From CAVTBX01 sp963733135 (GTDB lineage Bacteria > Actinomycetota > Thermoleophilia > Gaiellales > Gaiellaceae): a DNA stretch of 64,000 nucleotides. Shown piece after piece: positions 8,301 through 19,101 of the stretch. The stretch lies in assembly GCA_963733135.1 (NCBI GenBank), contig CAVTBX010000005.1:124001-188000 (forward strand), written 5' to 3'. Position 1 is the first letter of the stretch. Each line of letters opens with the position of its first letter. The notes under the pieces were generated by a model. That model did no database searches and had not been told where the DNA came from. It was given only the letters and a program-made list of their open reading frames with translations. A program made the position numbers and the translations under genes.

Positions 8301-11300
8301 GCCGGCCCTCGTTCGCGAGCTGCTGGCCCGGCCCGACGATGACGGTCTGGTAGCCGAACACATCCATGATCTCGACGAGGTCGGGCTCCTGCCCGCCCTC
8401 CGAGACGCTCTGCCAGAACCCTGAGAGCTCGACGACCTTCGACCCTTCGTCGGTGTCATTCGTCTCGATCGTGAGCGAGCCGTCGATGACGTTGCCGCTC
8501 TCGGCGATAAAGCGCACGTTCAGGGTCACCCCGGCGCCTGGCGCGAGGTTGAGCGGGAGCGTCGGAGGCGTGTCGAGCTGCCACGGACCGACGATGTTGA
8601 GCGCAGCGATCTGGAGCGTTTGCGTACCGACGTTGTTGACCCTGAGCTTGACGAGATCATGTACCGCGACCTCAGTCGGCGGAGCTGCCAGCGATCCGAT
8701 CCGGTTGAACACGAGGCGATCGGCGAACGGCTCGCCGTCCTGGTTCACCAGGTCGATCTCGGCGCCGCTCGGCGGCGGGGTGACGACGCTGAAGCTCTGT
8801 TGCGCGGTCGTCGTCACGTTGCCGGCGCCGTCGATCGCGCGCGCGCGAATCGTGTGCGAGCCCACGGAGGTGACGTCGAACGGCCCTGTGTAGTTCTGGT
8901 ACGGGGAGCCGTCCAGGCTGTAGGCGGTGGTCGCGAGGCCGGAGCCGCCTTCGTCTGCGGCCGTGATCGTCACGGTCGCCTTGTTCTTGTAGACGCCAGG
9001 CGTGTCGCTCAGCCCGCTCAGCTGTACCGAGGCCGTCGGATTGGTCGTGTCCGGCCCGGTCGAGGTACCGGAGATGTCGACGTAGTTCAGCTTCGTGTTC
9101 GTGCCGCCGTTTGCGTCGACGGTCAGCCTGCCGTCCGCGACGGCGACGGTCACGGTCGCGCTCGCAAAGAGGTTCGAGGTCGTCGGCACGAAGTTGTTGA
9201 TGGCGTTCACGCCCTCGACGTTGACCCGGTGGGTCGAATCCGTGAAGCCCGCGTCACCGACGCTCAAGGTGACCTGGTAGCTGCCGTTCGGCAGTGCGTA
9301 TTCCCACGCGCCCTGGTTCCCGTTGGTTGCGCCCTGCATGAGGATCAGCGTGTCGAGCCGCTGATCGGTCACGAGGTTCCGCTCGCGGGTCGCGCTGGAC
9401 ATGTCCTTCGGCGTCGAGGTGCCCGGGGTGACCCAGCCGAAGCCGCGGGTCGCGTCGAAGCCGAGGCCGGCGTCCTTGGTGTAGCCGGCCGGAACGGTCG
9501 CTCCGTCGGTCTGGAAGTTGATCTTCGCCACGTTCCCGCTGAGGCCGCTGGCCGGCATGACGTTCGAGACCACGAAGACCGTGTCTTGGTAGTCGCTTCC
9601 GGCCGCTTCCTCGAAAGCGACGACGTACGTGTCCTCGATCGGCTGCCCGGCGCGGTTCTCGGCCGGGTACACGCGCACGGCGTGCGCGACCGGGCCGGTG
9701 TTGAGGCCGTCCTGCGTGAGGGTCTTCCGACCCGTCGCCGCGCTGTCGACGTAGAGACCGAACGTCTGGGTTCCAGGGTCGAAGCTCGTCGAGCCGCCCG
9801 AAAGCGTCGGGTTCAGCGTGAAGTGCTGGCCAGCCGCGATCGTGGCGCGCTGCGTGAAGGTCGGGTCGGCGCCGCCGAGGGTGTACGACCCGAACGGCAG
9901 TGCCTCGTTGACCGAGTAGCGCGCAACCGGCTTGATCGTGACCGTTCCCGCTCCCGCCTTCTGGAAGAGCTGCGCGCGAACCTCGTCGCCGATCGGTGTC
10001 GCCCCGTTCCCGAGGACGAGACCGGTTCCGCCGACGTCGACCGGATGGCCGACCGTATCCACGATCTGCTTCAGAGGGGGCTCGTCGCCGGCGCCCTGCG
10101 CGTTCGTCGACAGGCCGAAGAGGCCCACGTCGAGGGTTCCCTCGTCGGCGTCGTTCGAGACGAGTCGGAGGGCGGCGGCAAGGGAGCCTGTGACCGCCGC
10201 CCCCGGTGCGAATGCAATGTTGAACGTCGCAGTCTCGGCAGGATCGAGATCGACGGGAGGTGTCGGCCCCGTGTTCGTGAATGCGCCCGCGTTCGCTCCG
10301 GTGAGCGTCGAGCTCGAGATCGAGAGCGGCTCGTTGCCGACGTTCGTGACGACGACACTCTGGGTCGGGCTCGTCGTGCCCTTGGCCGTGCTGAAGACGA
10401 GCTCACCAGGGGCGGCTGAGATCTCCGGCCCGTCCGCCTGCGCAGTCGCAGGCTTCACGTTCCGCGCAATGAAGACCACGTCCTGATAGTCGAAGCCGGC
10501 CGTGTGCTCCTCGGTCGCGACCACGTAGGCGTTCGGCACCGTGCCGCCGCCCGCGCTCTTCAACGGGTAGACGCGAACCTTGTGGCGATTCGCCGCCGTC
10601 GGCTCCCAGGTGTTGAACGTGTCCTGACCGAAGACGTCGCGGTCGGAGAAGAACGGCCAGGTGGAATAGAAGCTGAACGTGGTGGAGCCCGGATCGAAGG
10701 CGAGCGTGCCGGTCGTCGCCGGAGCAAGCGCCTGCGAGCCGGTGTTCGGCACGGTGAAGAGCTGCTGCTTCGCGGTCGGCGTACCCGACGGGTAGTGGCC
10801 GACGGCAACGGTCGTCCCGGAGGGGCCTCCCGGCCCGAACACCGCAAGCGGCTCGAGCGTGACGTTGCCGGCGGTCGCCTTCTCGAAGCGCTGGCTTGCG
10901 ATCTCCTCGCCGAGGAGCGGGCTGGTTCCGAGGGTCGCGTTCGTCGGATCGGTGTCGCCGACGTTCACCGGGATCTCCCAGGTGTCGAGGACCCACTGGA
11001 GCGAAGGCTCGAGGTCGCCGCCCGTCCCGGCCGTGCCGAGGCCGCGGAGTGTCACCGTCGCGTTCGGCGTATCCGGGTCGTTCGAGGCGATCTGGAGGGT
11101 CGCGCCCTTCGGCCCGGTCGAGGTCGGGTTGAAGACCAGCTGCACCTGCGCCGAGGCGCCGGCGGGAACCGTCGCAGGCAGCGAAGGCTGGTTCGTGATC
11201 TGGAACTGCGAGGCGTTGGCGCCGCCGAGGGTCAGCCCGGTGATCGTCAGCGCTGCGTTGCCGGTGTTCTGGATCGTGACCGTCTTCTCTGCGCTCGCGG

Positions 11301-14300
11301 CGCCGCCGGAGACGTCGTTGAAGATGTGCCTGGCGGGCGTCGGCGCCACGTTCGGCGCCGTCACGCCGCCGCCGGTCGGGCGCAGGAGCGTGATCTTGTT
11401 CGCGGCGAACTCGGTCACGTAGAGGTAGCCGTTGGCCACGTTCTCGGTGACGTCCAGCGGGTCGCTGAAACCTGTGAAGCCCGTGATGCCGGTCTGGGCG
11501 GCGACGATGTCGTTCGAGGGCCCGCCGGGTGTCAGGACGATGAGGTCGTCGCCCTGGCTGTAGCGGGTGACGATCAGCTTGCCCTGGAGGGCGCCACCGA
11601 AGGCGTTGCTCTTGTACTCGATGACCCCGTTCGGCGACTTGTTGTTCGCGAAGTCGTAGGCGAAGCCGCGCCAGTTGCGGTCGGGCAGCGTGCCGTCCGG
11701 GTACTGCGACACCTGGGCGGGATCGGTCCCGGCCGTCGGGTCACCGCCGTTCAGCACCCACTCGCAGCGCTGCGGGTTCGGGTGGCCGTAGTACCCGCCG
11801 TCGACGACCCGGAACAGGAAGTCGTTCTGGGTCGCACTGACGTTCCCGATGCCGGCGACGGAGGGACCCGTGTAGTTGCCGTTCGCGGCCTTGTCGATGC
11901 GGTTCGAGCACGAGGCCGGGAGCGGGCTCGGGGTCGCCGGCGTCGCACCACCGGCCGCGGATCCGTTCGTCGGCACGTAGACCTGGCCGTTCGAGTGCCA
12001 GACGTGGTCGTACGAGTTGCGGATGCCGCTGCCGAAGACGCGAACCGGCGCTCCGCTCGCGGTCGGGTCATAGGTGCCGCCGTCCTCCGTCTTGACGTCG
12101 AGCGGCGGCGAGGAGATGTCGTCGACATCGATCCGCAGCAGAGCCGCGCTCAGCGCGCGCTCGGGGCGGAGGCCCCAGGCGCTGTCGGGAGCGCCCATAG
12201 CCGTGTTCGAGCCCTGGTTCGCGTACAGCGCCCCGTCGGGACCGAAGGAGATGCTGTTCGTCAGGTGATCCCGGATCGAGCGCGGGAGGTTGACGACGTA
12301 GTCCTGATACGTGCCGAGATTCGGGCCGGAGAGCCGCGAGATCTTGCCGGCCCAGTCGGGCCCGTTGTTGAACGCGAAGAAGGTGTGGCTGACCCAGAGG
12401 ATCAGGTTGTCCGCCGTCGAGCTCGGATCGAAGGCGACGCCGATCAGCATGCGGTCGTTACCGCCATTCGAGGTCTTGACCGTGTTGATGATCTCCGCGG
12501 CACCCGTCGTGCCGTCCGGGTTCAGCGGGTACCGGCGAATCTCACCGTCGATCGTGGCCGCGTAGAGCTTCCCGTCCGGGCCCATCGTGAGGCTCGTGAA
12601 GGACTTGCCGGTCGAGTTCGGGAGCGCGACCTTCTCGAACGAGATGTCGCCCCCGCCGCCGCCGCCGCCCGAGCCGGTCGTGAACGTGCTCGAGAACGGG
12701 AGGAAGGCGGCCCCGCTCAGGTCTTTCACGCCGTCGGTCACGTCGAAGCGGTAGCTCGTGTTGATGCTGAGCGGTGACGCCGGCTGGAGCACGATGATGT
12801 CACCGCCGCCGCTCGTGTTCGTGTTGGCCGGGATCTGGACGCCGTCCGAGAGCCGCGTCAGCTTGACCGTCGACGAGGTGAGGGTCGCAGGATCGACGCC
12901 CTGACCCACGTTCGGCAGGTTGACCGTCGCCGCCACACCGGAGTCGACCGTGACGCCGGTGGCGCCGTTGGCCGGAGTCACGCCCGTGACCGAGGGACGG
13001 TTCGCGATGTCCGTCGACGCGATGTCGACGTAGTGGACCTTCGAGTTCGTCCCGCCGCTCGCGTCGAGGGTCAGCCGCCCGTCCGAGACGGTGACCGTCT
13101 TCGTCGCGCTCGTGCTACGGGTCGCCGACCCGGCCGCGCCGCTCGGGACGAAGTTTGTGATCGCCGAATTGCCCTCGATGTTGATCGTGTGGCTCTCGGG
13201 ATCCGCGCCGACGGAGGGATCGCCGGCCGCCACGGTGACCTGGTACGCGCCGTTCGGGACGGCGATCTCCCACGAGCCCGGCAGCGGCGTGCCGTTGAAC
13301 GTGCCCGAGATGTTGTTGGCCTGCATGTGCATCAGCGTGTCGAGGCGCTGATCGGCAACGAGGTTCCGGTCGCGGCCGTTTCCGGGCGTCGAGCCGCCGA
13401 CCGAGAGATCGCGCGGCGTGCTCGTGCCCGGGACAACCCAGCCGTACGTGAGCCCGGTTCCCTGGTTCGCGAGCGTTCGCGGGCCGTACGGCTCACCGAA
13501 GTCGCGTACGTATCCGGTCGGAACGGCCGCCGCCGCGCTCTGGAAGTTGACCTTCAAGTCGACGGACGTGTCGTCGGGCTCGGGCGTCGCGCTCACGGAT
13601 GCGGAGTCGGCCTCGTTCCCACTCGTGTCGACCGCCTGGACCACGTAGTGGTAGGTCGTGCCGTTCACGGCCGTCGAGTCGACGTAGGAGGTTCCGGTCA
13701 GGAGCGACCCTCCGTTCAGCGGCGTGCCACTCGTGTCGACGGGGCTGCTCGTCCCCCGATAGACGTTGTAGCCGGCGAAGTCGACCTCGTTGTTCGACGT
13801 CCAGCTGAGCGAGACCTCGCTGTCGCCGGCAGTCGCGGTCGCCGTGGGCGCTGCGGGCGGCGTCGTGTCGGGCGGAGGCGTTCCGCTCGCGACGTCGACG
13901 TAGTTGATCTTCGTGTTAGTACCGCCGGTCGCGTCGAGGGTCAGCCGGCCGTCGGCCAGCGTCACCGTGCGCGTCGTGGAGGAGAACCGCGTGACCGAGC
14001 CGGCGACGCCGCTCGGGACGAACGCGCTGATCGCGTTGACGCCCTCGATGTTGATCGTGTGGCTCTCGGGATCCGTCGTGCTGACGTTCGCGTCGCCCGC
14101 GCTGACAGTGACGGTGTAGGTGCCGTTCGGAAGGTCGATCTCCCACGAGCCGGGTAGCGGCGTCCCGTTGAACGTGCCCGAGATGTTGTTGGCCTGCATG
14201 TGCATCAGCGTGTCGAGCCGCTGAGCGAGTCCCTGCGAGTCCGAGAAGCCGCGGTCGCGCCCGTTCCCCGGCGTCGAGCCGCCGACCGAGAGGTCGCGCG

Positions 14301-16566
14301 GTGTCGTCGTCCCGGGCTCGACCCAGCCGTACGTGAGCCCCGTGCCCTGACCCGTCAGGGTTCGGCTTCCGTAGGCCTCGCCGAAGTCCCGCACGTAACC
14401 GGTCGGGATCGCAGCGGCCGGGCTCTGGAAGTTGACCTTCACCTCGACGTCCGGAAGGTCCACGCTGGCCGAGGAGGACAGCGGCGACTCGTTTCCGGAC
14501 GCGTCGACCGCCGAGACCTTGTAGTGCGAGGTCTGGCCGGGAGGCGCGTCGTCATCGTCGAAGTCGGAGGCGTCGACGGCGGTCGCCGTCAGCTTCGTGT
14601 ACGTGCCGTCAGCGGCGTCGCTGCGATACACGTGGTACCCGTCGAGATCCGTCTCCGTGTTCGCGTCCCAGTCGAGCTCGACCGTCCCGCCGCTGACGAC
14701 CGCGGCAAGACCCGCGGGTGCTGCGGGCGGCGTCGTGTCGGTCGGAAGCGGTCGCGTCGCGCTGACCGCGGCGAACCCGGACTCGTTCCCGACCGCGTCG
14801 ACCGCCGTGACGCGGTAGAACGACTCCTGGCCGGCCGGGGCTTCGCCGTCGGTGTACTGCGACGCCGTGAGCAGCGTCGGATTGAGCTTGGTGAAGGTCC
14901 CGGCGGCCGCGTCGCTCCGGTAGACGTTGAAGCCGGCGAAGTCGCCGTCCCCGGTGTTGTCGTCCCAGTCGAGGTCGATTCCGGCTTCAGAAGGAGTCGC
15001 GCCGAGGTTCGCCGGGTCAGCGGGCGGCGTGACGTCGGCCGCGGAGATGATCAGGTAGTTGATCTTGGTGTTCGTGCCGCCGATCGCGTCAACCGTGAGC
15101 TTCCCGTCCGAGACCGGCGCCGTGACGGTCGCCGCCTTCCAGCGCGCGTCGCCGGTCGTCGACGCCGTCACGACGTAGTTGTCGATCGCGTTCACGCCCT
15201 CGACGTTGATCTCGTGCGAGGTGGCGTCCGCTCCCGGGTTCGGGTCGCCGACGGAGACCTCGACGTGGTAAGTGCCGTTCGGAAGAGCTATCTCCCAAGC
15301 GCCCGGTAGCGGCGTCCCGTTGAAGCTCGGAAGGTTGTTCCCCTGCATGTGCATGAACGTGTCGAGCCGCTGGTCGGTCACCCCAGCCGCGTTTCGGTCA
15401 CGGCCGTTCCCCGGAGTCGAGCCGCCGACCGAGAGATCGCGCGGCGAGCTCGTCCCCGGCTCGACCCAGCCGAAGCCCTGCGTGTTCGAGTAGTTCTTGC
15501 CGTGATCCCGCGTGTAACCGGCCGGAATCGGCGCCGCAAAGCTCTGGAAGTTGATCTGGACGGGCAGCGAGAAGCTCGGAGGAGCCGCGACGTCCGGCAT
15601 CGCCCGCGTCGTCGCCGGGGCCGGAGAAACCTTCGAGGCGGCATCGACGGCGACGACCGCGTAGTAGTAGAGCGTCCCGTTCGTGAGGCCGGTCGAATCC
15701 GTGAAGGTCGACGACGTCGGCGTCGCGAGCGGCGTGCCCGTCGTGCTGACCGGCTGAGACGTGCTGCGGTAGACGCGGTAGCCGGCGAGGTCGGTCTCGG
15801 TGTTGTCGTTCCAGTCCAGAACGACCTGCCCGTCGCTCGACGTCGTCGAGAGGCTGGCCGGCGTCGCCGGCGGGAGGTCGCTCGAGATCTCGAGGTAGTC
15901 GATCTTCGTGTTGGTGCCCGTCAGGCCGTCGATCGTGAGCTTGCCGTCGTTCACCGTGGTGATGGCGGTCGCGATCCTGTGGCGCGTCGCCGAGCCGTTC
16001 GCCCCGCTCGGGACGAAGTTCTGGATGACGTTCACACCCTCCGCGTTGATGACGTGGCTCTCGGGATCGGAGCCCGCCTGCGCATCGCCAACGGCAACCG
16101 TGACGGCGTACGTGCCGTTCTCGATCACGTACTCCCAAGCCGCCCGGGTCTTCACCGCCGTCGGGTTCGTGCTCGCGGGCGGGAACTGCATGTGCAGGAG
16201 CGTGTTCAGCCTCGCGTCCGCGTTCTGCGTCCGTGCCCTCGAGTTCGGAACGATGTCGAGCGGGACAGGCGTCGGCCCGATGCTGTCCTCCCGGATCCAG
16301 CCGAAGCCGCGGGTCGCATCGAACGGGAGTCCGATGTCCTTGACGTAGCCGGCGGGAACCGGAGACGTGTCGGGCTGGAAGTTGATCTTGACCTCGACCG
16401 GATCGCCCGGCGCGCCGGCCGCTCCCTGGCCTAGGAGAAGGAGCCCGGCCAGGACGGCGCCGAAGATGCCCAGACGGCTCCCCCGCTGGGTTCGACGGCC
16501 ATTTCCAGCCGCGCCAAGGCTGGTAGCCGAGGGCGTAGCCGCCCTACGTAGTTGCCGCAATTCCAC
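5388..16566 (-). CDS. Giant secreted multidomain protein: malectin-like, FN3, sugar-dehydrogenase propeller (one frameshift)
   Basis: About 3,700 residues. I chose the GTG at 16566 because GGGGAG precedes it; the first 60 residues form a basic leader plus hydrophobic core (IFGAVLAGLLLLGQG), a Sec-type signal. Approximate order: malectin-like 57-230, FN3, malectin-like 333-508, two FN3, malectin-like 707-892, FN3, malectin-like 1003-1183, an Ig-like domain, a soluble glucose/sorbosone-dehydrogenase-like propeller 1306-1728, then two rounds of choice-of-anchor-D plus a DUF4114-like unit to 2338, malectin-like 2343-2500, an Ig-like domain, a third DUF4114-like unit to 2912, and paired FN3 units alternating with two copies of a CGGCQLVW domain. 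A one-base shift near 6128-6135 splits the frame inside the penultimate FN3; the last 226 residues continue in another frame to the stop at 5388. Probably a cell-surface carbohydrate-binding or adhesion protein. Confidence 0.85.
5400..7800 (-). repeat. Tandem FN3 and C-terminal-domain duplications inside the giant gene
   Basis: DNA near 5400-6000 is closely repeated at about 6610-7210; both encode the domain running from GPYESFTTDAGCGGCQLVW to the WLGAP ending. Between and beyond them, four to five FN3-coding blocks of roughly 270 bp recur at 6010-6600 and 7210-7820 with nearly identical cores such as the codons for ADLAGYNV and TSWYKVSSVD. These are recent internal duplications, and the frameshift near 6130 lies in one of them, where misassembly or copying error is easy. 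Confidence 0.75.
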
Positions 16567-16713
16567 AGACTCCCCACAAGCCTTGTAGCACGTCTTTCGA
16601 GAAAGTGCCAGTCCTTGACATCTCCGCTTGGCTTCGAACTGGTGACCGAATAGAGGCCACAGCACGCAGCGGATCAGTGGAGCTGAGAGGACTTCCTCCC
16701 GCCCCTTTTTGAG
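16567..16713. other. Divergent intergenic region between the giant gene and the oxidase operon
   Basis: About 150 bp between the giant gene (leftward) and the oxidase operon (rightward). It must hold the giant gene's promoter, but I could not pick a convincing -35/-10 pair. The right end runs into the inverted repeat of the oxidase promoter. Confidence 0.35.
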
Positions 16714-16738
16714 CCATGCCTAAAGCTTCCGGTAATGT
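16709..16738 (+). promoter_or_regulatory. Leaderless promoter of the oxidase-ZIP operon
   Basis: TTGAGC at 16709-16714 (four of six to TTGACA) and TAATGT at 16733-16738 are 18 bp apart. Six bases (ttaggc) then separate the -10 from the ATG at 16745, so transcription should begin at or next to the start codon and no ribosome-binding site is present. The spacer, -10 and start codon are covered by the inverted repeat at 16714-16748. Confidence 0.55.
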
Positions 16739-16748
16739 TTAGGCATGG
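16714..16748. promoter_or_regulatory. 11-bp perfect inverted repeat over promoter and start codon (metal-regulator-like operator)
   Basis: CCATGCCTAAA at 16714-16724 and TTTAGGCATGG at 16738-16748 are perfect inverse complements with a 13-bp spacer. The right arm contains the ATG of the oxidase gene. The TTTAGGC/GCCTAAA half-site resembles half-sites bound by DtxR/MntR-type metal regulators. A repressor here would block transcription of both oxidase and transporter. An RNA hairpin is less likely because the predicted transcript starts at the ATG. Confidence 0.6.
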
Positions 16749-17803
16749 CGAAATCTCGGCTGACACGGCGAATGCTGCTCGCCGGGGCGGCGCCGATCGT
16801 CGCCGCCGGCCCCCTCGCCAGACTTGCTTCCGGCGACGACCACGCGGGACATCCGGAGGCCGCGAGCGGCGAGGGCTCCGGCCACGCCCGGATAGCAGGC
16901 GCACACGGCGGCGGCCACGCAGGACCGACGTTCAAGCTCGGCGAGGTCGTCGACCACGAGGCCAACGGCTTCAACCCGACGGACATCCTCCGCGACTTCG
17001 ATTACGGCGTCACGACACGCCTTCCGGGCGGGCGGATTCTCCGGGAGTACACGCTCGTCGCCGAGGACAAGGAGCTCGAGCTCGCGCCCGGAGTGAAGTA
17101 CCCGGCCTGGACGTACAACGGCCGCGTTCCGGGCCCGACGCTGAGAGCGACCGATGGCGACCTCATGCGCGTCCGGTTCGTGAACACGTCAGACCATCCG
17201 CACACGATTCACTTCCACGGCTTTCACCCGCCCGTGATGGACGGCATCCCCGGGATCGGGGCCGGGATCATCGAGCCGGGCCAGAGCACGACCTACGAGT
17301 TCGAGGCCGAGCCGTTCGGGCTCCATCTCTACCACTGCCATGTCGCGCCGCTCGCCGAGCACATCGCGCGAGGCCTCTACGGGGCATTCGTCTGCGACCC
17401 GAAGGAACCCCGGGCGGAGGCCGACGAGCTGGTCATGGTGATGAACGGGTTCAACACGAATTTCGACTTCGAGGGCAACCAGCTCTACGCCGTGAACACG
17501 ATCGCGTTCCACCACATGAACGAGCCGATTCAGGTGAAGCAGGGCGAACTCGTCCGGATCTATCTCGTGAACACGCTCGAGTTCGACCCCATCAACTCGT
17601 TCCACACGCACGCGACGTTCTTCGACTACTACCCGACCGGCACGCGGCTCGAGCCGACCGAGTTCACCGACACCGTGATGCTGGGGCAGGCGCAGCGCGG
17701 AATCTGCGAGCTCCGCTTCAAGCACAAAGGCATGTTCATGTTCCACGCCCACAAGACCGAGTTCGCCGAGCTCGGGTGGATGGGCTTCTTCGAGGTGACC
17801 TGA
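16745..17803 (+). CDS. Two-domain multicopper oxidase with His-rich N-terminus
   Basis: The product has 352 residues. Residues 5-30 (RLTRRMLLAGAAPIVAAGPL) form a Tat-like signal, and residues 33-58 are His/Gly-rich with His at 33, 36, 47, 54 and 58. Cupredoxin domain 1 carries HTIHFHGFH (His156, His158) and the type-1 copper ligands in LYHCHVAPLAEH (His197, Cys198, His199, His206). Domain 2 carries SFHTHATFF (His287, His289) and FMFHAHKTEF (His334, His336) but lacks a Cys ligand, as in two-domain laccases and nitrite-reductase-like oxidases with the type-1 site in domain 1. It acts outside the membrane, probably as a trimer. Its stop overlaps the ZIP start (TGATG), implying coupling. Substrate is unknown; a metal ion (Cu, Mn or Fe) is my inference from the neighbour. 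Confidence 0.9.
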   Translation: MAKSRLTRRMLLAGAAPIVAAGPLARLASGDDHAGHPEAASGEGSGHARIAGAHGGGHAGPTFKLGEVVDHEANGFNPTDILRDFDYGVTTRLPGGRILREYTLVAEDKELELAPGVKYPAWTYNGRVPGPTLRATDGDLMRVRFVNTSDHPHTIHFHGFHPPVMDGIPGIGAGIIEPGQSTTYEFEAEPFGLHLYHCHVAPLAEHIARGLYGAFVCDPKEPRAEADELVMVMNGFNTNFDFEGNQLYAVNTIAFHHMNEPIQVKQGELVRIYLVNTLEFDPINSFHTHATFFDYYPTGTRLEPTEFTDTVMLGQAQRGICELRFKHKGMFMFHAHKTEFAELGWMGFFEVT

Positions 17804-19023
17804 TGGCGACGGAGAGCTCCGAGCGCCGCTCGGCTGCCCGCGACGAGGGCCCGCGGCGGATGCCGGCCTGGGCGCTCGGCGCGATTCCGCTCCTCCTCAT
17901 CGTTGGCGCTCTCGTACTGCTTCTGACGCTCGGAGACGACACCCTGGGCGAGCGGCCGGGGCCGCCGGTCGAGGAGCTCGCCGTCGAGCGAACTGTGCTC
18001 CGCCCGGGAGAGATCGAGGTCTCCGTCCGAAACGTCGGGCCGGACGCCGTCGACGTCGAGCAGGTGTTCGTGAACGACACGTACGTCGACTTCGAGGAAG
18101 ACGCCGAGGACGTCGGCCGGCTCGGCGGCCAGACGCTGACGCTCGACTACCCGTGGCAGGAGGGCTCACCCCTCCTCATCACGATGCTGACCTCGAGCGG
18201 CGCCACGATCGAGCACGAGGTCGACGTCGCGGTGGAGACCCCCGAGGCCGACGCCGGGTTCTACGGTCTCATGGCCCTGCTCGGCACCTATGTCGGGGTG
18301 ATCCCGGTGGCGCTCGGGATGCTCTTCCTACCCTTCCTCGCCGGCGTCCGCGAGCTCTGGATCCGCGTCTTCATCGCGATCACGATCGGGCTGCTCGGCT
18401 TCCTGGCGGTGGACGCCTACCTCGAGGGCACGGAGATCGCGGACGAGACCGGGGGCGCGTTCGGCGGCGTCGAGCTCCTGTTCATCGGCGCGGTCGTGGC
18501 CTACCTCGCCCTGGTCGCACTCGACCGCTACCTCGCGGGCCGCAGGAAGCGCGCGAAGGAAGCCGGCGCCAGTGGGTACCAGCTCTCGCTCCTCGTGGCG
18601 ATCGGGATCGGGCTCCACAACCTCGGGGAGGGCCTGGCGATCGGATCGGCCTACGCGATCGGCGAGCTGGCGCTCGGCGCCTTCCTCGTCTTCGGCTTCG
18701 CGCTCCACAACACGACCGAGGGGCTCGCGATCGTCGCGCCGCTCGCGAAGGGGAGCCGCCCGTCCTTCCTGCGCCTCGCCGCCCTCGGGCTGATCGCGGG
18801 CGGCCCGGCGATCCTCGGAGCGTTCGTCGGCGCCTCGGCGTACAACCCTGAGGTCGCCGCCTTCCTGCTCGGGATCGGCATCGGCGCGATCGTCCAGGTC
18901 ATCGTCCAGCTCGTTCCGTTCGTACGCGACGGCTCCGGGCGTGCGCTCTACCCGGCCAGCATTGCAGGCATCCTCGCCGGGGTCGTGGTTCTGTACGCAA
19001 CCGGGCTCCTGATCAGCGTCTGA
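17803..19023 (+). CDS. ZIP-family metal transporter with N-terminal extracytoplasmic domain
   Basis: The product has 406 residues. Residues 23-43 form a membrane anchor (AWALGAIPLLLIVGALVLLL), residues 55-147 look like a small beta-sandwich (IEVSVRNVGPDAVDVEQVFV), and residues 153-406 are the ZIP membrane domain. The two ZIP signature helices are clear: LHNLGEGLAIG (His272, Glu276) and LHNTTEGLAIV (His302, Glu306). The extra N-terminal domain is unusual for a ZIP and faces the same side as the upstream multicopper oxidase. The ATG overlaps the oxidase stop, so the two proteins should be made together. ZIPs import divalent metals; oxidase-assisted uptake or metal detoxification are both possible. 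Confidence 0.88.
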   Translation: MATESSERRSAARDEGPRRMPAWALGAIPLLLIVGALVLLLTLGDDTLGERPGPPVEELAVERTVLRPGEIEVSVRNVGPDAVDVEQVFVNDTYVDFEEDAEDVGRLGGQTLTLDYPWQEGSPLLITMLTSSGATIEHEVDVAVETPEADAGFYGLMALLGTYVGVIPVALGMLFLPFLAGVRELWIRVFIAITIGLLGFLAVDAYLEGTEIADETGGAFGGVELLFIGAVVAYLALVALDRYLAGRRKRAKEAGASGYQLSLLVAIGIGLHNLGEGLAIGSAYAIGELALGAFLVFGFALHNTTEGLAIVAPLAKGSRPSFLRLAALGLIAGGPAILGAFVGASAYNPEVAAFLLGIGIGAIVQVIVQLVPFVRDGSGRALYPASIAGILAGVVVLYATGLLISV

Positions 19024-19027
19024 GGGC

Positions 19028-19045
19028 CGCGCGTGAGCACGCGCG
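19028..19045. terminator. Hairpin after the oxidase-ZIP operon
   Basis: CGCGCGTG at 19028-19035 and CACGCGCG at 19038-19045 are perfect inverted arms with a 2-base loop, 5 bp after the ZIP stop. There is no T-run, so it is an intrinsic-terminator-like stem only by position. Confidence 0.4.
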
Positions 19046-19101
19046 CCGGGACGCGCAGAAGCGTTTAGAATCGCAACACTTCACCTTCTGAAGGAGGCAC
19101 C

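Noticed and set aside
10504..12777. A 757-codon open frame on the plus strand inside the giant gene
   Set aside because: It mirrors the giant gene's codons, is rich in Arg, Gly and Val, and has no recognisable motif. At about 70% GC, antisense frames of this length are expected.
16714..16748. The inverted repeat as an intrinsic terminator
   Set aside because: It includes the start codon and -10 of the oxidase gene and has no T-run in the needed place; an operator is a better explanation.
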